A stretch of DNA of 64,000 nt from Lactarius indigo (GCA_025766275.1 JAFKAC010000035.1:1-64000); one strand, 5' to 3'; counted from the stretch's first letter, positions 31,901 to 44,369 are shown. A program made the numbers and translations. The notes: a model not told the origin generated them from the letters alone.

Positions 31901-33792
31901 GATAAAGAGCTGGTTATTGAGACGCTCGCAGATAGAGCTGATGGAATGTAAGCATACTTGAGGACGCTGATGACAGTTGCTGACCATTTGACAGGTTCCG
32001 ATGGGTTTTTTGTCAGCTGGAAGTGTTGCAACATTGCCTTCCTCAAAGCATCCGGAGAACGCTCAACGGGTTGCCGAAATCTTTGGACGAGACATATGAG
32101 CGGGTGTTGAAGGAGATCGGGATGGCCAACCGGGACCATGCTCTACGACTCTTACAATGCCTCACCGCTGCCGCTCGGCCGCTGCGTGTCGAGGAGCTAG
32201 CAGAGATACTCACGCTTGACTTTGAAGCCGAAGGAGCGACACCGAAGTTGAATGAGGACTGGCGGTGGGAGGATCGGCAACGGGCTGTGCTATCTACTTG
32301 CTCCAGTTTGATCACCGAAGTCGACGATGGGGACTCCTGGGTCATCCAGTTTTCGCATTTTTCGGTCAAGGAGTTCTTGACTTCCGATCGCCTTGCCGCT
32401 TCTAAAGGAGACGCTTCGTACTTTCATATCATTCCCGAACCTGCACACGCGACTCTCGCCCAGGCTTGCTTGGGAACTCTTCTTCAGTTAGACGACAGCG
32501 CCGATGATGACCAGGTCGAAGATAGGTTTCCGTTGGCGAGATATGCCAGTCGGCATTGGGTGGAGCATGCGCAGTTTGGAACTGTGTCTTCACACATAGA
32601 AGATGGGATGCGGCTTCTTTTTGACTCGACCAAACCATATTTTTCCGCGTGGCTCGATTTGCACGACATTGACGATCGCTGGTTTGCCTTCGCAGATTCC
32701 CTCGCAGATCGTGGATCTCCCCTGTATTATGCTTCGTTGTGCGGCTTTCATGACCTGGCGATACAGATCATTGCCGAGCATCCCGAGCAAGTCAATGCGA
32801 GCGGCGGTCGTAATCGCAGCCCACTGGTGGCGGCATTGTACAAGAGACATTTTAAGGTGGCAGAGCTATTACACCAGCATGGCGTAGCCGTGGATATTAC
32901 CTCCAACTACGATGGTCGAACCCTACTACATACTGCTTCTATCGATAGACGTATCGATGTCGTGCAGTGGTTACTCAACCATGGCGCAGATGCAAATGCG
33001 CAACAAGAAAATCTCCGGACACCAATTCATACAGCCGCATTTTACGGACGCCTAGAGATTGTTCAGATGTTACTGGAGCACGGCGTACGCATCGACGCTG
33101 TGAACGACGAAGGTCACACCCCATTGCACCGGGCATCGAAAAATGGCCACATAGAGGTCGTGAGGCTATTACTTCAAAACGGGGCGAAAATCAGCGCGCA
33201 AGATAGCAACTACTCGACTCCATTACACCTGGCATTATATAATGGGAGATTTGGAGTTGCACGCCTACTGCTTGACCATGGCGCGAACGCAGATGCCGAG
33301 GACCACAAAGGATGCACTCCGTTGCACGTAGCGTCGTCCAAAGGCGAAACAGAAATCGTTTGCCTGCTGCTCGACCGCGTCACGAACGCAGACGTTAAGA
33401 AGAAGGACGGAAAGACTCCATTGCACGTAGCGTCATCTCAAGGCCAAACAGAGACAGTGCACTTACTGCTCAATCATGGAGTGAACGCAGAAGCCGAAGA
33501 TGAGGATGGAAGAACCCCACTTCACGAGGCATCGTTGGAGGGGGAAAAAGAGATCGCGCGCTTGCTGCTCGACCATGGCGCGAACGCGAATGCTGAGGAC
33601 AAGAATGGAATCACTCCGTTGCACCTGGCAACTTCCGTAGGCGAAACGGAGATCGTGCGCCTACTACTTGACCGTGGGGCAAGTGCGGATGCCAAAGACA
33701 AGGAAGGAAGGACCCCAATCCGGGTGGCATCGGGAAATGCGATCGTTCAGATATTGACGGAGCACGATGGGGAAATGGACAGAGTGCTATAG
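28495..33792 (+). CDS. NLR copy A: Goodbye-NACHT-ankyrin STAND protein
   Basis: A fungal STAND/NLR-type receptor; the class is linked to non-self recognition and regulated cell death. Eight exons (28495-28779, 28836-28886, 30335-30854, 30912-30971, 31028-31204, 31262-31286, 31342-31947, 31995-33792) join in phase to 1,173 aa. Domains in order: a Goodbye-like N-terminus (FQAIFYASIKEFEKKTKNDL, LTKWLNPTVNVLYAFSAALG); a coiled segment with five heptads (GVDDKIK, GVDNKVI, GVDEKVK, GVDNKVK, DVDDKVN); NACHT with Walker A GKPGSGKSIL, Walker B-like GPIYLILDALDEC and TSRPEIDIR; a winged-helix region (FSHFSVKEFLTSDRL); then about 14 ankyrin repeats. A 25 nt microexon carries the Walker A core. A LINE fragment sits in intron 2 and should be spliced out. 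Apparent stops near 31240 and 31310 lie in introns. Reads as intact. Confidence 0.88.
28916..28928. repeat. Target site duplication of LINE insertion (left copy)
   Basis: GCACTGCTCTCAT here and at 30307-30319 bracket the LINE fragment exactly. The poly-T tract starts at the next base. Confidence 0.88.
28929..30306 (-). mobile_element. 5'-truncated LINE with RNase H domain, in NLR A intron 2
   Basis: 1,378 bp insertion on the minus strand. It ends in a ~26-base poly-T on the plus strand (the poly-A tail) and is bracketed by a perfect 13 bp duplication. The open frame from the truncation point to a stop at 29336-29338 encodes an RNase H domain (VGAAAVIIRADN; the Glu in FEAELIGLLLGL; the Asp in GVDNQAAISA; WTAGHVNIQGNEKADEEA), then a CCHC-like zinc motif CPACGHRPETQQHFLLDC typical of LINE C-termini. 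The first RNase H catalytic Asp (the TDGS motif) is lost with the 5' end. Reverse transcriptase and endonuclease are absent, so the copy is dead. The clean duplication and long tail suggest a fairly young insertion. Confidence 0.9.
31262..31286 (+). other. 25 nt microexon encoding the Walker A core (NLR A)
   Basis: Between acceptor TTGTAG and donor GTTTGT lies CGGGTTCGGGGAAGAGCATC plus CTTTG. Joined to AAAC before it and CTCC after it, this reads HGK-PGSGKSIL-C. Introns of 57 and 55 bases flank it. The same exon of 25 bases exists in copies C (57163-57187) and D (63929-63953). Confidence 0.85.
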
Positions 33793-34388
33793 GTCACTTT
33801 ACGGAGGCACGTCAGGTAATTGTGATAGGATGAATGGTCCCTTCTACCAGTATTCATGTACCAGTAGGCCTAGTACTCGGAGTGTCGTGCATACTCATTG
33901 TAACGGGAAATAAAAGGCCGACGATACAAAGTACATTTAAAGCAGAGTATTGGCACACTGTTAGAGAGTCTGTTGTTTTCTCAGCGCGCTCGAGGCCGGT
34001 GTGGCTCGTGCTTGCGATCATACCCTTTCCGAGTGTGCTTGACTGATTAATTACTTTACCATGATCCGAACTAGCGTCTCGTCTCGTCTCGTGGAACCAC
34101 AGTCCACCCATACCCATACCTCGTACGTTACTTTCACAGTCCTCAGTAATCGCCTCTGCCCACAATTCTATTTGTTTGTCTAGTGCCTTCAGCACCTAGT
34201 TCGCCTTCGTGTGTGTGCTTCAGTCTTTCTTGCAGCTGTCATAACCTTCTACAGTGTCATCGCTGTGTTTTCTGTAGGTATTGTGTAGATGCAGAAGATG
34301 AAGCTTGGGACTTGCATGGGAGAGCGCATACAGAAAGACCAAACGTACCATCGATGTGACCTAAAGTGATACCTTGTAACCTGTACCC
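33793..34388. other. Intergenic, no feature
   Basis: About 600 bases after NLR A with no supported gene; a GTCTCGTCTCGTCTCG short repeat lies near 34076. Confidence 0.5.
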
Positions 34389-34976
34389 TTGCCTGTACCA
34401 CTGCCGCCACATGGACCTCGGAAACCGGACAGGCTCATGCTATTCACTGAATCAGTACCGAATCTTTCGGCTTCAACCGGTAGAGCAGGTATGGGACTTC
34501 TCGCACTCGCACTGGGCCCCTTAGTGCGGAAATACATCGCGACAGACATCCCCGCGTTCGTCCCACTCCTGGGCAAGAGCGTCCTCTCGGCCCACGCCTC
34601 TGCCTCAGTTACTGTGACATCTCTCAACTGGACTCTCCCCGTGCTGCGCCAGGTCAACGTGCGCGACGCTGATGCGCCGGACGTACTGCCCGTCGTTGGC
34701 TGTGTCTACCACCCGGCGCTAGTACGCCCTCTGCTCGCGACGCTGACTGCTCTGGCAACGCCGCAGTACACTGCCGTTGTGGTTGTGGCCGAGCTGCAGG
34801 CTGAAGACATTCTACGGGGGTTCTTGGGGAGGTGGATCGCGCTTGGGTGGCGGGTATGGAGCGTTGGTGAGGACTTGTTGGGTGCGCACTGGGGCATCCT
34901 TGTGCATACGTGGTTCTATTTATTGGAAGATGTGTATACGATACGTCCACGTCCGCCTGACCTACGACGGTCGTAG
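34389..34976 (+). pseudogene. Methyltransferase-like (PF10294 type) fragment
   Basis: A 195-codon frame. Residues 30-65 (GMGLLALALGPLVRKYIATD, then VPLLGKSV) look like motif I and the following acidic loop of Rossmann-fold protein methyltransferases of the METTL21/EFM group. VVGCVYHPALVRPLLATLTA and AVVVVAELQAEDILRGFL, then a WRVWSVGEDLLG segment, fit the C-terminal part of that fold. The usual glycine-rich ELGAGxG is degraded (LSASTGRAG), and no N-terminal part is seen upstream. It may be a decayed or 5'-truncated copy. Substrate unknown. Confidence 0.45.
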
Positions 34977-35600
34977 GTCTCTTAATGGTACTGTGAACCC
35001 AAGGGCGTGTTGCATTTCGGCACGCTCGACCCGGCCGACTCGAACCCCACCAAAAACAACACCGCCGCGATAATGCGCGGCGGCTCAAGGTCTACCGTCT
35101 CCGTAACCATTCCGACTCAAACACCTCAAGTTCCATAGGGGCCATTCCCCCTTTCTGCTTCATTTCTCGACACCGCTTCGTCACATACTCCCCTGTTTCA
35201 TGCCTGCAAAAGGCCCGTGCGTATTTATGTTCTCTTTACTGTACTTTATTCTTGTTTCTGTTAAAAATTTATCTACATTGTATTAAAGCGCACTCGTATG
35301 TACTCCAAATGATTATCCAGTTGTTCTCCCTCCAAATCCTCTCGTGTGCCTCTTGAACTCCTCTCCAAAGCGAACTTGCTTCGCCTTTGTACATCTTCGC
35401 TCGTGCTCTCTCATTATTCGACTTCGCGCTTTTCTCGTCGCCAATTGAACCGGCCCTTCGGATCTTATCACCCGACCGGCACACTTAGCCAGATCGCCCC
35501 TATCGCCCGACCTTTACACCAGGGCGTAGACCGGTAACCGAGCCTACCAAGGGTAAACTTGCCAGTGGGACATCCCAAACGCACCTACCGTACACGAATC
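34977..35600. other. Intergenic, no gene supported
   Basis: About 620 bases between the methyltransferase-like fragment and NLR B. A short minus-strand frame (35269-35484, basic and Glu-rich) has no recognisable domain. Confidence 0.5.
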
Positions 35601-35604
35601 AAGA

Positions 35605-37009
35605 TATGCACTTTCCGATGCCCGGTGCAATGCAGTATGACCTTTGTTGCACGTCGTGTCGACGGGTACGCTGTGTCCCAGTAACATTCGAACGATCTCC
35701 AGGCATCCGTTCCATGCGGCTAAATAAATCGGAGTCCAGTGATCGTGTTGTTGCGAATTCGCATCTGCACCGCGATCAAGTAATCACCGCGCGACTTCGA
35801 CAAGTCCGTCTATCGACGCAGCATGCAGTGGAGTCCGATCATCGTAGTCGTCGGTGACACTTTCACGGCTGCGCCATGTCGGTGTAATAGCTCTGCCACT
35901 TTGAAGTGTCTCTTGTACAATGCCACCGCCAGTGGACTGTGATTATAACCACCTCTTGAATTTAATTGCTCTGGATGCTCGACGATGATGTGCGAGGCCA
36001 GGTCATGGAAACCGCACAGCGAAGCTTAATAAAGCAGAGATCCACGAGGTCCATGACGTGCGATCTTGTCATCTCCAAAGTTACGCCTGCGATCGTCGAT
36101 GTCGTCCAACTCGAGCCACGCGGCGAAATATGGTTCGGTTGAGTCAAAAAGACGCCGCATCCCATCTTCTATGTGTGACTACACCTTTCCGAATTGTGCA
36201 TGTTTCACCCAATGTCGACTGGCATGTCTCGCCAACGGAAAGTTATCTTCGACTTGTTTATCGTGGCACTGCCATCCAACTGGAGCAGAATCCCCAAGCA
36301 AGCCTTAGCTAGAGTCGTGTGCGCAGGTTCGGGAATGATATGAAAGTGCGAAGCGTCGCCTTTAGAAGCGGCAAGGCGATCGGAAGTCAAGAACTCCTTG
36401 ACCGAAAAATGCGAAAACCGAATGACCCGAGAATCCCCATCGTCGACTTCGGTGATCAAGCTTGAGCACGTAGATAGCACAGCTCGCTGTCGGTCCTCCC
36501 ACCGCCAGTCCTCCTTCAACTTCGGTGTCGCTCCTTCATCCCCATCAAAGTCAAGCGCGAGAATTTCTGCGAGCTCCTCGACACGCAGCGGCCGAACAGC
36601 CACGGTGAGACATTGTAAGAGGCGACGAGCGTGATCTCTATTGGCCATCCCGATCTCCTTCAACACCCGCTCATAAGTCTCGTCCAAAGATTTCGGCAAT
36701 TCGTTGAGCGTCTGTCGGATGCTTTGCGGAAAGCAATGTTGTAACTGCGGAAAAGGCATAAAGGACGTTGACGGTCGGAATCAACCATTTTGTCAGTTTG
36801 TCATCGGCGGACGTAGATTGTTCGAACTGTTGGACTTGAGTGCGGAGGATGGCCAATATGTCGTTGGGAGAGTTGCAAGTCTGTAACTGGCCCATCAATG
36901 GATGCACGAGAAGGTCTTTCTTTGCCTTCTTCTCATATTCTTTGATAGAAGTATAAAAGATGGCCTGGAAATTGGAAGAAGAGGAAGCTGTGGGATGTGT
37001 CTGAGACAT
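35605..37009 (-). pseudogene. NLR copy B: internally deleted pseudogene
   Basis: Begins like copy A (MSQTHPTASSSSNFQAIFYT... KLTKWLIPTVNVLYAFSA) at 37009. At about 36755 it jumps into the winged-helix part (LQHCFPQSIRQTLNELPKSL), in a different frame, so the rest of the Goodbye domain and all of NACHT are gone. The downstream part reads to FSHFSVKEFLTSDRLAASKG, then shifts frame after LLQLDGSATINK near 36240. Ankyrin remnants between 36200 and 35605 carry further frameshifts and a TGA in place of Trp (about 35790). It cannot make a receptor. The 5' flank keeps the conserved upstream block at 37090-37167. Confidence 0.85.
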
Positions 37010-37089
37010 GGTAGTAGCAGCGAGGAAGGATGTCTGAGATCTGAGAGTACTACTATTTATGGCGCTGCAGAAGACAAGTTGCTAGGCCG

Positions 37090-37167
37090 CCACGGCGCCG
37101 GAATGGTTCGACAGGTAACAACGCCTGCACAGCCCCACCTCGTGCCCAAAATTATTATTTTCAAAAC
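37090..37167 (-). promoter_or_regulatory. Conserved upstream block of NLR genes (copy B)
   Basis: On the minus strand reads TTTTGAAAATAATAATTTTG, GGCACGAGGTGGGGCTGTGC, AGGCGTTGTTACCTGTCGAA, matching the block upstream of NLR A. Role inferred only. Confidence 0.45.
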
Positions 37168-37169
37168 TA

Positions 37170-40100
37170 TGGGTGCGGAATTTATTGCATCCTATTGGCC
37201 AACTTGGAGCCCGAGTGTGGTGAGGGGTTTCAGGCCGAGACAGTCAAGCAGAACGTTGGAGGTCTCGACATTGGGGTACCTATGAAAGGTTGCACTTCCG
37301 ATGATTGGTCCTCATGCTGGGGTTCACACTCGCGGTTTCGGTTCGAGTTCTTATTGGATTCAAGTTCTCATTGGATTCAAGTCGTATGTCTCCTTTGGTC
37401 CGAAATGAGAGGTAGCTGGTTGGGTTGAAGCGCACTCTCTCCTATCAAGTCACGGAAATTAGAGATAGTGGGTAAGTAGAGAAATTACAGTGGTGTTCGT
37501 AGCTGCTGACAGAAAGGAGACTCATAAGTAAAATCAAATTTTTTGGACAAGCAAACACTGGCAGTAGGGACGCGACGCGAGCGGACGGGAGCACAAAAAA
37601 TGCGAACACGCTCGGTGAAATCCCGAGTCGCCCGGCCCGGTTTACAACGAACCGCCGTGCAGATATTTCATGGCTGTTCCGAAAGCAACGTCCAGCTCCG
37701 AGGTTGGCGCACAAAAAGAGTACATTGAGCCATCAGCAAGTCAGAAGGAAGATCCCCCTGGATCTGCTTCAGGTGACACCGACGTTCGGCATTCAGCGCT
37801 CAGCCCTTTGATTGGCTCGGCTTTAAAATTTGGAAGCCTTCCCCTCGCACATATCATAGGACAATTGCCCTCAAAACGACATACAATTCGATTTCCAGAG
37901 AAGAACTTAGGTGGCTGTTCTGATTTTGCAGGCGAGTGGGACAAGCTCATGGGATTCTAACATAGCGGACCCATTCCTGCCGTGGCACAAATGACTACAA
38001 TCTGCGTGATCAGGAACCTATGTCTAACGTAGCGATTTCTCCACTCCCAATACCCTGGAAAGCCTATAACCCTAATGCCACATTCGTACTTTGTAAGGTT
38101 CAAAAAAGAACGTCTCCCCAACGGAGCATCAAGTCCAGCTACCTCTGCAAAGGCACTGAGGTTGAACTCCACAACCGACGACGACGAGTTGACCAACTCC
38201 TGGTGCTCGAAGCCAGGTGGCTCCCTGAACAGCAAGAGCACGCAGCAAGAACGCACCTTAATTTGCAACGGCGGCACGCAGGCCACACTGCATTAGCAAT
38301 GTACCGATGGTGACCTGTCGATGAGCCCACCAGTGGCTTCGGCACAATACTGTCAGTGATCGACGCACTGGCACGAGGGTAGGCACTTAAGCTGTTGGTG
38401 CGCCAGGGTCGACGTCTACGATGACGAAAGGCCCACGGCCTGCGGCCCTGCAACTGTCGTTACAGAGGGCGAATTGTAGTGGTTCAGACAACTCTGCAAT
38501 ACATGTGCGGCACGGCTCCCGCTGCCGATTGTCATCTCAGTCTTTTGGGTCCACCGTGGCTCTTATTGAGGTCCCGATATCCGGACGAGGCTTTACTAGG
38601 CCAGAGCATTGTTCTGTGGTGGTAAACAGTGGATTCGAGGAAAACAAATCAGGTGAAATTAGCTAGCCTTGGATGAGGCTGTCATGTGGTTGGAGTGTTA
38701 CAGGAATAACGCAACGTGATAGAAAATTTTGCATGCTAGGTCGAAAGCATGTAGATGCAGTAGGAACATAAAACTGGTGACTTATAACCCTGTATTGTAA
38801 GTGCCAGTGCTGGCGCTGCGTGAGAAGCTGAAGCGAAGGGTGATCGGCCCGGCGGCGATGACAGGGATGATGACATGATCACGGCCTGATGACACATACT
38901 GCTTTCCCACGTTCTTCTGGCGCGTCTTTTCCGTGCTTCGTTCGTTCCCCTTCAACAGCGTTTGTGGCACTCCCACGGCGGCAAGATTCCCAAATGCGTA
39001 CAAGCCGTTTACGCTCCTCAGCGCATTCGAGAAGGTGTTCGCGTGCAAGGAGTTTCATTCTTGGACCGCAGCGTACTACCACGCGACGAACCTCATTACG
39101 CAGCAGGGGAGTCCCTAAGCTATCAAGTGATCTACCCTTCGATGAGGTAGGCGAGGCAATTTGACCAGGTCCGGCATTGCTTGAGCGTGATCGTCGGTAG
39201 CGGTGTCACAATGCTGCAAAGTGACGAAATCTTTGCAGGTCGCTGTCCTGGCTTAGTAGGTGCGACTCGCCTGCGTGTGGCATAATACTGAGCTGCGACC
39301 ACTTGCCATTTGCATCGTCACTTCATAATTTCTATACCATTTCCTGCTCCTTATTCTTCTCAGAACCGACATACGGCGTCTTTCAATCGAGACATACATA
39401 CGGCTTGGATCCCGAAGTCTCTTTTAATCGACCTGTATTCCGATTCAGATATCCTGAGCTCTCGATTCGAGCTGGGCTCTCAGTAATATGGCTTGCCGCA
39501 AGGAGGGTGGAAGTTGAACCGTCTTCCTTTTCTCGCATCCCATCCAACGCGAACCAGGTGCAGATCCTCGATGGTGTAGCATACGGAACAGCTTTTGAAC
39601 CTAGCGAACCGATATTCCGACATTTAAGGTACCCCGAGTCAGCGCCGAACGCCCAAGAAGGCGATTCAGCTTGAGTCCAGTACTCTACTTCCGGTTACTA
39701 ATACTATTAACCTCGTCAAACGTGCGAGTACGGATTGCGCAGTCGCGCGCCCATTTCCGCATCTGAGTGTTCTCCTGAATCATACCAGATGTTCACACCA
39801 GAAGTACGTCGTACGTCAATCACTTAGCGTATTGACTCTTTCCCCACAAACCTTTCGTGCGTGTGCACATACGTATGAAACATGTTACTTGATAGTGGAC
39901 ACATTGTCCGATCTACTAGTGACCAGTGACCGCTGGTAGCATAGCCATAAGTGGTTGGTAACTGGGTTCCCACACCGGGCCCCAGCGCCGCGATGATGAT
40001 AAGGCGATCTCGACTTGGCCCCCTCTTGGCCTCCACACATCTACGCGATCAATTCTGATCTGCCAGCCTTGCTGCTAGCACTCCGACTGGACCGGGGTGA

Positions 40101-40780
40101 TAGGAGCAGAACACATGCGCACTCCCTGATTGAGTGTTTCACCAGAGGAGCACCGGCTTGAGCACTGGTGCGGATTTTGTGCGACGGAATTGGTAGAGCG
40201 TACAGTGATTACCATGACCGTACACACTCGTAACGATGATTATCACAGCCCCTGTATGCATTTTACACCTCCGACTCAGCTGTCAGATACCCTGGGCGGA
40301 ATATCTACTTCAGAACGGGTTCATTCAGACTATTGCTTCATGGCTGGCAAACTTGCATCGAGCGCAGAGGCGCAATTCGTGAGCAACGGCCTGGCGGCCG
40401 TGGAAAGAATGTGCATCTGCGGTTTGCTGTGTGAATGCGAATACGTAGCAGCTCTAAAGCTCTGAGAAATACCCTGGCAGCTTGAGGTCTTTAGATACAG
40501 TACAATAATTCAGAATTCGGTCGATGATTATTGCCGTCGGAGGAGGAGGTCGAGAAGTTCCGCTGAACACGGACTCCGGAGCAGCGAGAGCTGTCATTAC
40601 AGTAGCCAGCGTCTCTGATGATCACCAGTGGCCACATTTCCAAAAATGGTAGACCGGTGTTTCCCCCATCAATCACCTCTTTGTTCTGGGCCCAACCTAT
40701 AGCCAAAAACAGATGTTGCGTTTAGAGAAATCCGCCAATCTGCATTCCTATTCCATGCGGACAGATGCTGTGAAGAGACT
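37170..40780. other. Long gene-poor stretch
   Basis: 3.6 kb in which no frame shows a recognisable domain or spliced continuation. The longest frames (37670-37960, 38020-38313, 39303-39674 on plus; 37957-38286 on minus) overlap or are compositionally ordinary. It may hold decayed genes that I cannot identify. Confidence 0.5.
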
Positions 40781-40783
40781 TTC

Positions 40784-40790
40784 TATAAAA
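40784..40790 (+). promoter_or_regulatory. TATA box of P450 copy 1
   Basis: TATAAAA 53 bases before the ATG at 40843, a usual distance for a fungal promoter. Confidence 0.5.
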
Positions 40791-40842
40791 TAATTCAACT
40801 ACGGCCTGAGCTGGCGATCCTCGTACACTTTCAATTCCTCAC

Positions 40843-42777
40843 AATGGCCCTCACTGTCCAGGCTCTCAATGTGGCCCTCGCCGTCGTCGCTCTTTGGCTT
40901 CTCAAAAAAGTCACTGAGAAGAAGTCCTTAGGTCGCCCAATCCCTGGTCCAAAGGGTTGGCCCATCATCGGAAATCTTCTCGACGTCCCTGCCGAACTCG
41001 AATACCAAGTCTTTTCCCGATGACAGAAGAAATATGGTGCGTCTCGAATGATTGTTCTCAAGTATAACAACCAACAATTATTGCAGGTGACCTCGTTCAA
41101 ATGACTATTCTCGGTCAACCAACCATCATCATTAACTCACCCAAACTTGCCGTCGATATCCTTAACAAAAAGAGTGCTATATACTCCAGTCGGCCCCATC
41201 TTACCATGGCCTGTGATCTTGTAGGATGGAAGGACATCCTCGTCCTCCTCAAATACACAGACAAGTTCAAAGCCTGTCGTCGCATGCTTCATGCCGTCAT
41301 CGGGACAAGAGTCAGCGTTGAGAAATTCCGAGACACGTTAGAAGAGGAATCCGCGCTGATGGTTCGCCGCCTTTTGAACGAACCCCGAAACTTCGTTGGA
41401 CCGGTCCGCAAGTATGTCCTCGGGCTTCCCGTGATTGAGTTGATTGTCTAACTGACGGCGATTTAGAGCCGTGGGCGTCATCATCTTACGGATATCCCAC
41501 GGGTACAAACCAACAACCGAGGACGATAGTCTAGTTCGGATAGCCGATGAGGCCACGGATCAACTGAATGTGCTTCTTTCTCCTGGTCTCTTCGCTGTCG
41601 ACTTCTTGCCTATCCTCCGATACATTCCGGAATGGTTCCCAGGTGGTGGATTCCACAAGATTGCGCGCGAGTGGCGGCATACGCTGTTCGACATGACAGA
41701 GAAGTCGTACGAGTTTGTGCTCGAGCAGATGGTGCGCCTTGACGAACCGTCGCTTAGTCAGCCATCTGAATACTCCCACTACACAGGCTAAGGGGACGGC
41801 GGTGCCGAACTTTGTGACGAATCTAATCGATGGCCGCAAGGTGTCACCAGAAGAGGAGGACGAGATCAAGTGGGCGGCTTCCAGTCTGTACTCTGGTGGT
41901 GCTGACACGGTATGAGGATCTCAACTGGGATCGGTTTTCTGAGCGCGCGCTCACCATTCCTCCTCTGTAGCCCGTTTCTGCCATGTCCTCTTTCCTCCTT
42001 GCCATGACCGCTTACCCCGAAGTGCAGCGCAAATGCCAAGCCGAGCTCGATGCCGTTGTCGGTCATGACCGCTTGCCAACGTTCGCGGATCGTGACCAAC
42101 TCCCATACATCGCCACGATGCTCAAGGAGGTCATCCGATGGGGCCCGACCACCCCGCTCGGAGCACCTCACTGCATCGAGCAGGACGACGTACATGATGG
42201 GTACCTGATCCCCAAGGGTTCGATCATCATGGCGAACATCTGGTATGTACTCTACTCGGTGTGATGCAACGCTAGCAAGTCGCTCACGATTTCGCACAGG
42301 CACTTCATGCACGACCCTGAGGTCTACAAGGACCCGATGGTGTTCAACCCGGACCGTCTTGTCGCACAACCGGGAAAGCCGGCTGAGCCGGATCCGTTCA
42401 ACTTCGCATTTGGCTATGGGCGCCGGTAAGTCTTCCGTGCACATCGTGCCCGTAATCGTTACCTCATGTATCTCGCACCCAACAGTGCATGCCCCGGCGA
42501 GCAGCTCGCGCAGTCGATCCTGTTCATCTTTGCGGCCACTGTGCTCTCCGTCTTCGACATTAACAAGGTGACGATCAATGGGGTCGTCCAGGAGCCGACG
42601 TGTGAGTTCAGCAGCGGTGTGCTTGTGTACGTCTTCTTCCTTCTTCCTGCCTCTGTGGACGAAGGAGTTCTTGTCTGACGTGGCTCTTGTTGTAGGCGCC
42701 CGAAGCCGTTCCTTAGCGAGCTCAAGCCCCGGTCCGCCAAGGCTGAGGCGCTCATCAAATCGCTCGAGTTGTCATGA
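40843..42777 (+). pseudogene. Cytochrome P450 copy 1, nonsense codon in exon 1
   Basis: Same eight-exon layout as copy 2, with near-identical sequence: N-terminal membrane anchor (VALAVVALWLLKKVTEKK), proline hinge (RPIPGPKGWPIIGNLL), I-helix SGGADT, K-helix ExxR (LKEVIRW) and heme loop FGYGRRACPG. The codon at 41021-41023 is TGA where copies 2 and 3 have TGG (FSRWQKKYG), cutting the product after about 59 residues. The rest of the gene looks sound, so this is a recent loss, a read-through case or a sequencing error. What seems to be a frameshift near 41765 is an intron (GT at 41735, AG before GCTAAGG). Confidence 0.85.
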
Positions 42778-44368
42778 GCGTCGCAAGGCGCGGACCAGAT
42801 TTCGATTTAACTACTATGCGTATGTGTAGATTACCTTGGCAGTTTAATTCTTTTGTAAATTCTCTCGGGGTCAAATAAAGGGTTTTTCTTCAGGCACTCT
42901 AGTGACCGACAGAGAGTAGAGGTTACCTTCTCCAGACTCGTGACCACGGGTTTCGGAGGCAACTTTCACGTGATCAGGTCGATCACGTGTTCTTAACAAA
43001 ACAACCTCCTTGAGCGTCGTGACGAGGTCTGGGAACGAACGTCAGCAGGCGGTCGTTACCAACGACTGCATCAAGCCCGGATCAACACTTGCGTTTTTGC
43101 GTTGCATCTCGGAGTACGCCAAGGGTACGCTCCACCTCCCACATCCCACTGGCACTTGCGGCTGGCCTGAGCCGTTGCGTTTGAGCTTTGGCGCCATCGG
43201 GACGCCGTCCAACACTTTCAGGCGGTGACTCGTGACTCATATCGTCTCAATTTGGCCATTTGTCTGATATTGAGTGTGCGATATAGGCCACCACCGCCCA
43301 TACCGGCACGAGCTTGCTTCCATGTTTGGAGCTATGAGGGCCAAAAGTCATAATCCGTTGATCGGAGCCACATGGCGGCCATGCGTCCCTGCAGTTGCAT
43401 TGTAAACGGAAATGGGCTATCGCGGCGTGGGTGTGTCCCGGTGATGTGGTCAGCATGCACGGCCATGACGATTTTATCGTCTCGTTCCCAGCCGTTCACA
43501 TCAAGGCTCATAATAGAGTGTGTACACTGTGGAGCTTGCTGTGCAGGGCTGTGTACCGTTGAAATAGTTGATGGATAACAAGGATCAGCCGGGGCTGGTG
43601 TACCAGCGAACTCTTACAGTATTGTAAGCAAGTTCCTGGTATTTCCCCTGCATTTCTACCTGTAAGTTGATCCGATGAGAAACCCCGGTCAGGTATGTAC
43701 GTACAAAGGCCGCATAGGAGACTCTGTATTGTACGGGTTACCGTGACCATAATGTAAACTCTAAAACCGAGGCTACAGCCCCCACTTTACGCCTTTGCCA
43801 GGTTGACTAAGCTATCGGATATCATGTATGGATTTTCTACATGTAAAAAGTTTCATCATACGGTCACCCCATGGGTCGCTGGCGAAAGTTTCCTCGAGCT
43901 TGACAACTTCAAGCTTAGGCAGGGAGAGTGTTATTTGTGGGCTGCCAGTTGTTGTATGCTGCATAATTGCGAACGTGTGGACTCTCTAGGGCATTACAGG
44001 TGCTCTACTAGGGCCCTTGAAACACACACAGCCCGAGGTTGAGTGCACTAAAATTTTTACACGAATGATTATCGATTATTGCCGTCGTGGTCGGAGGGTC
44101 GGGATCGCTCCGAGTCAGCCACAGAAAACTGGGCGGCTCGTGGTGCTCGCATCAACACATCCTTCGTTCCGGGCACACCGACCGTTGCAACCAGGGCCAA
44201 GGTACCGCAGATAGCCCGGTCTTTGTCTTTGTAACATGTCCCATGTCCCAGAATATACCGTGAGATGTTGATATACGTTGATAGATGGCGCGTCTAGAGG
44301 GATCGGTCAACTTCTTCATCAACCTACTCCCGGTCGTTTTGTCAGACTCGGATCTATGGCAAAGTTCT
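42778..44368. other. Intergenic between P450 copies 1 and 2
   Basis: 1.6 kb. A GATTATTGCCGTCG string near 44070 is also found upstream of copy 1 near 40527, so the duplicated unit seems to include upstream sequence. No gene supported. Confidence 0.5.
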
Positions 44369-44369
44369 C

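Noticed and set aside
34654..35088. 144-codon minus-strand Arg/Pro/Ser-rich ORF
   Set aside because: Antisense to the methyltransferase-like frame and of shadow-like composition.
41735..41790. Apparent frameshift in P450 copy 1 (SLSQPSEYSHYTG then stop)
   Set aside because: Comparison with copy 3 shows a GT-AG intron here in all three copies, so the one-base difference is intronic.
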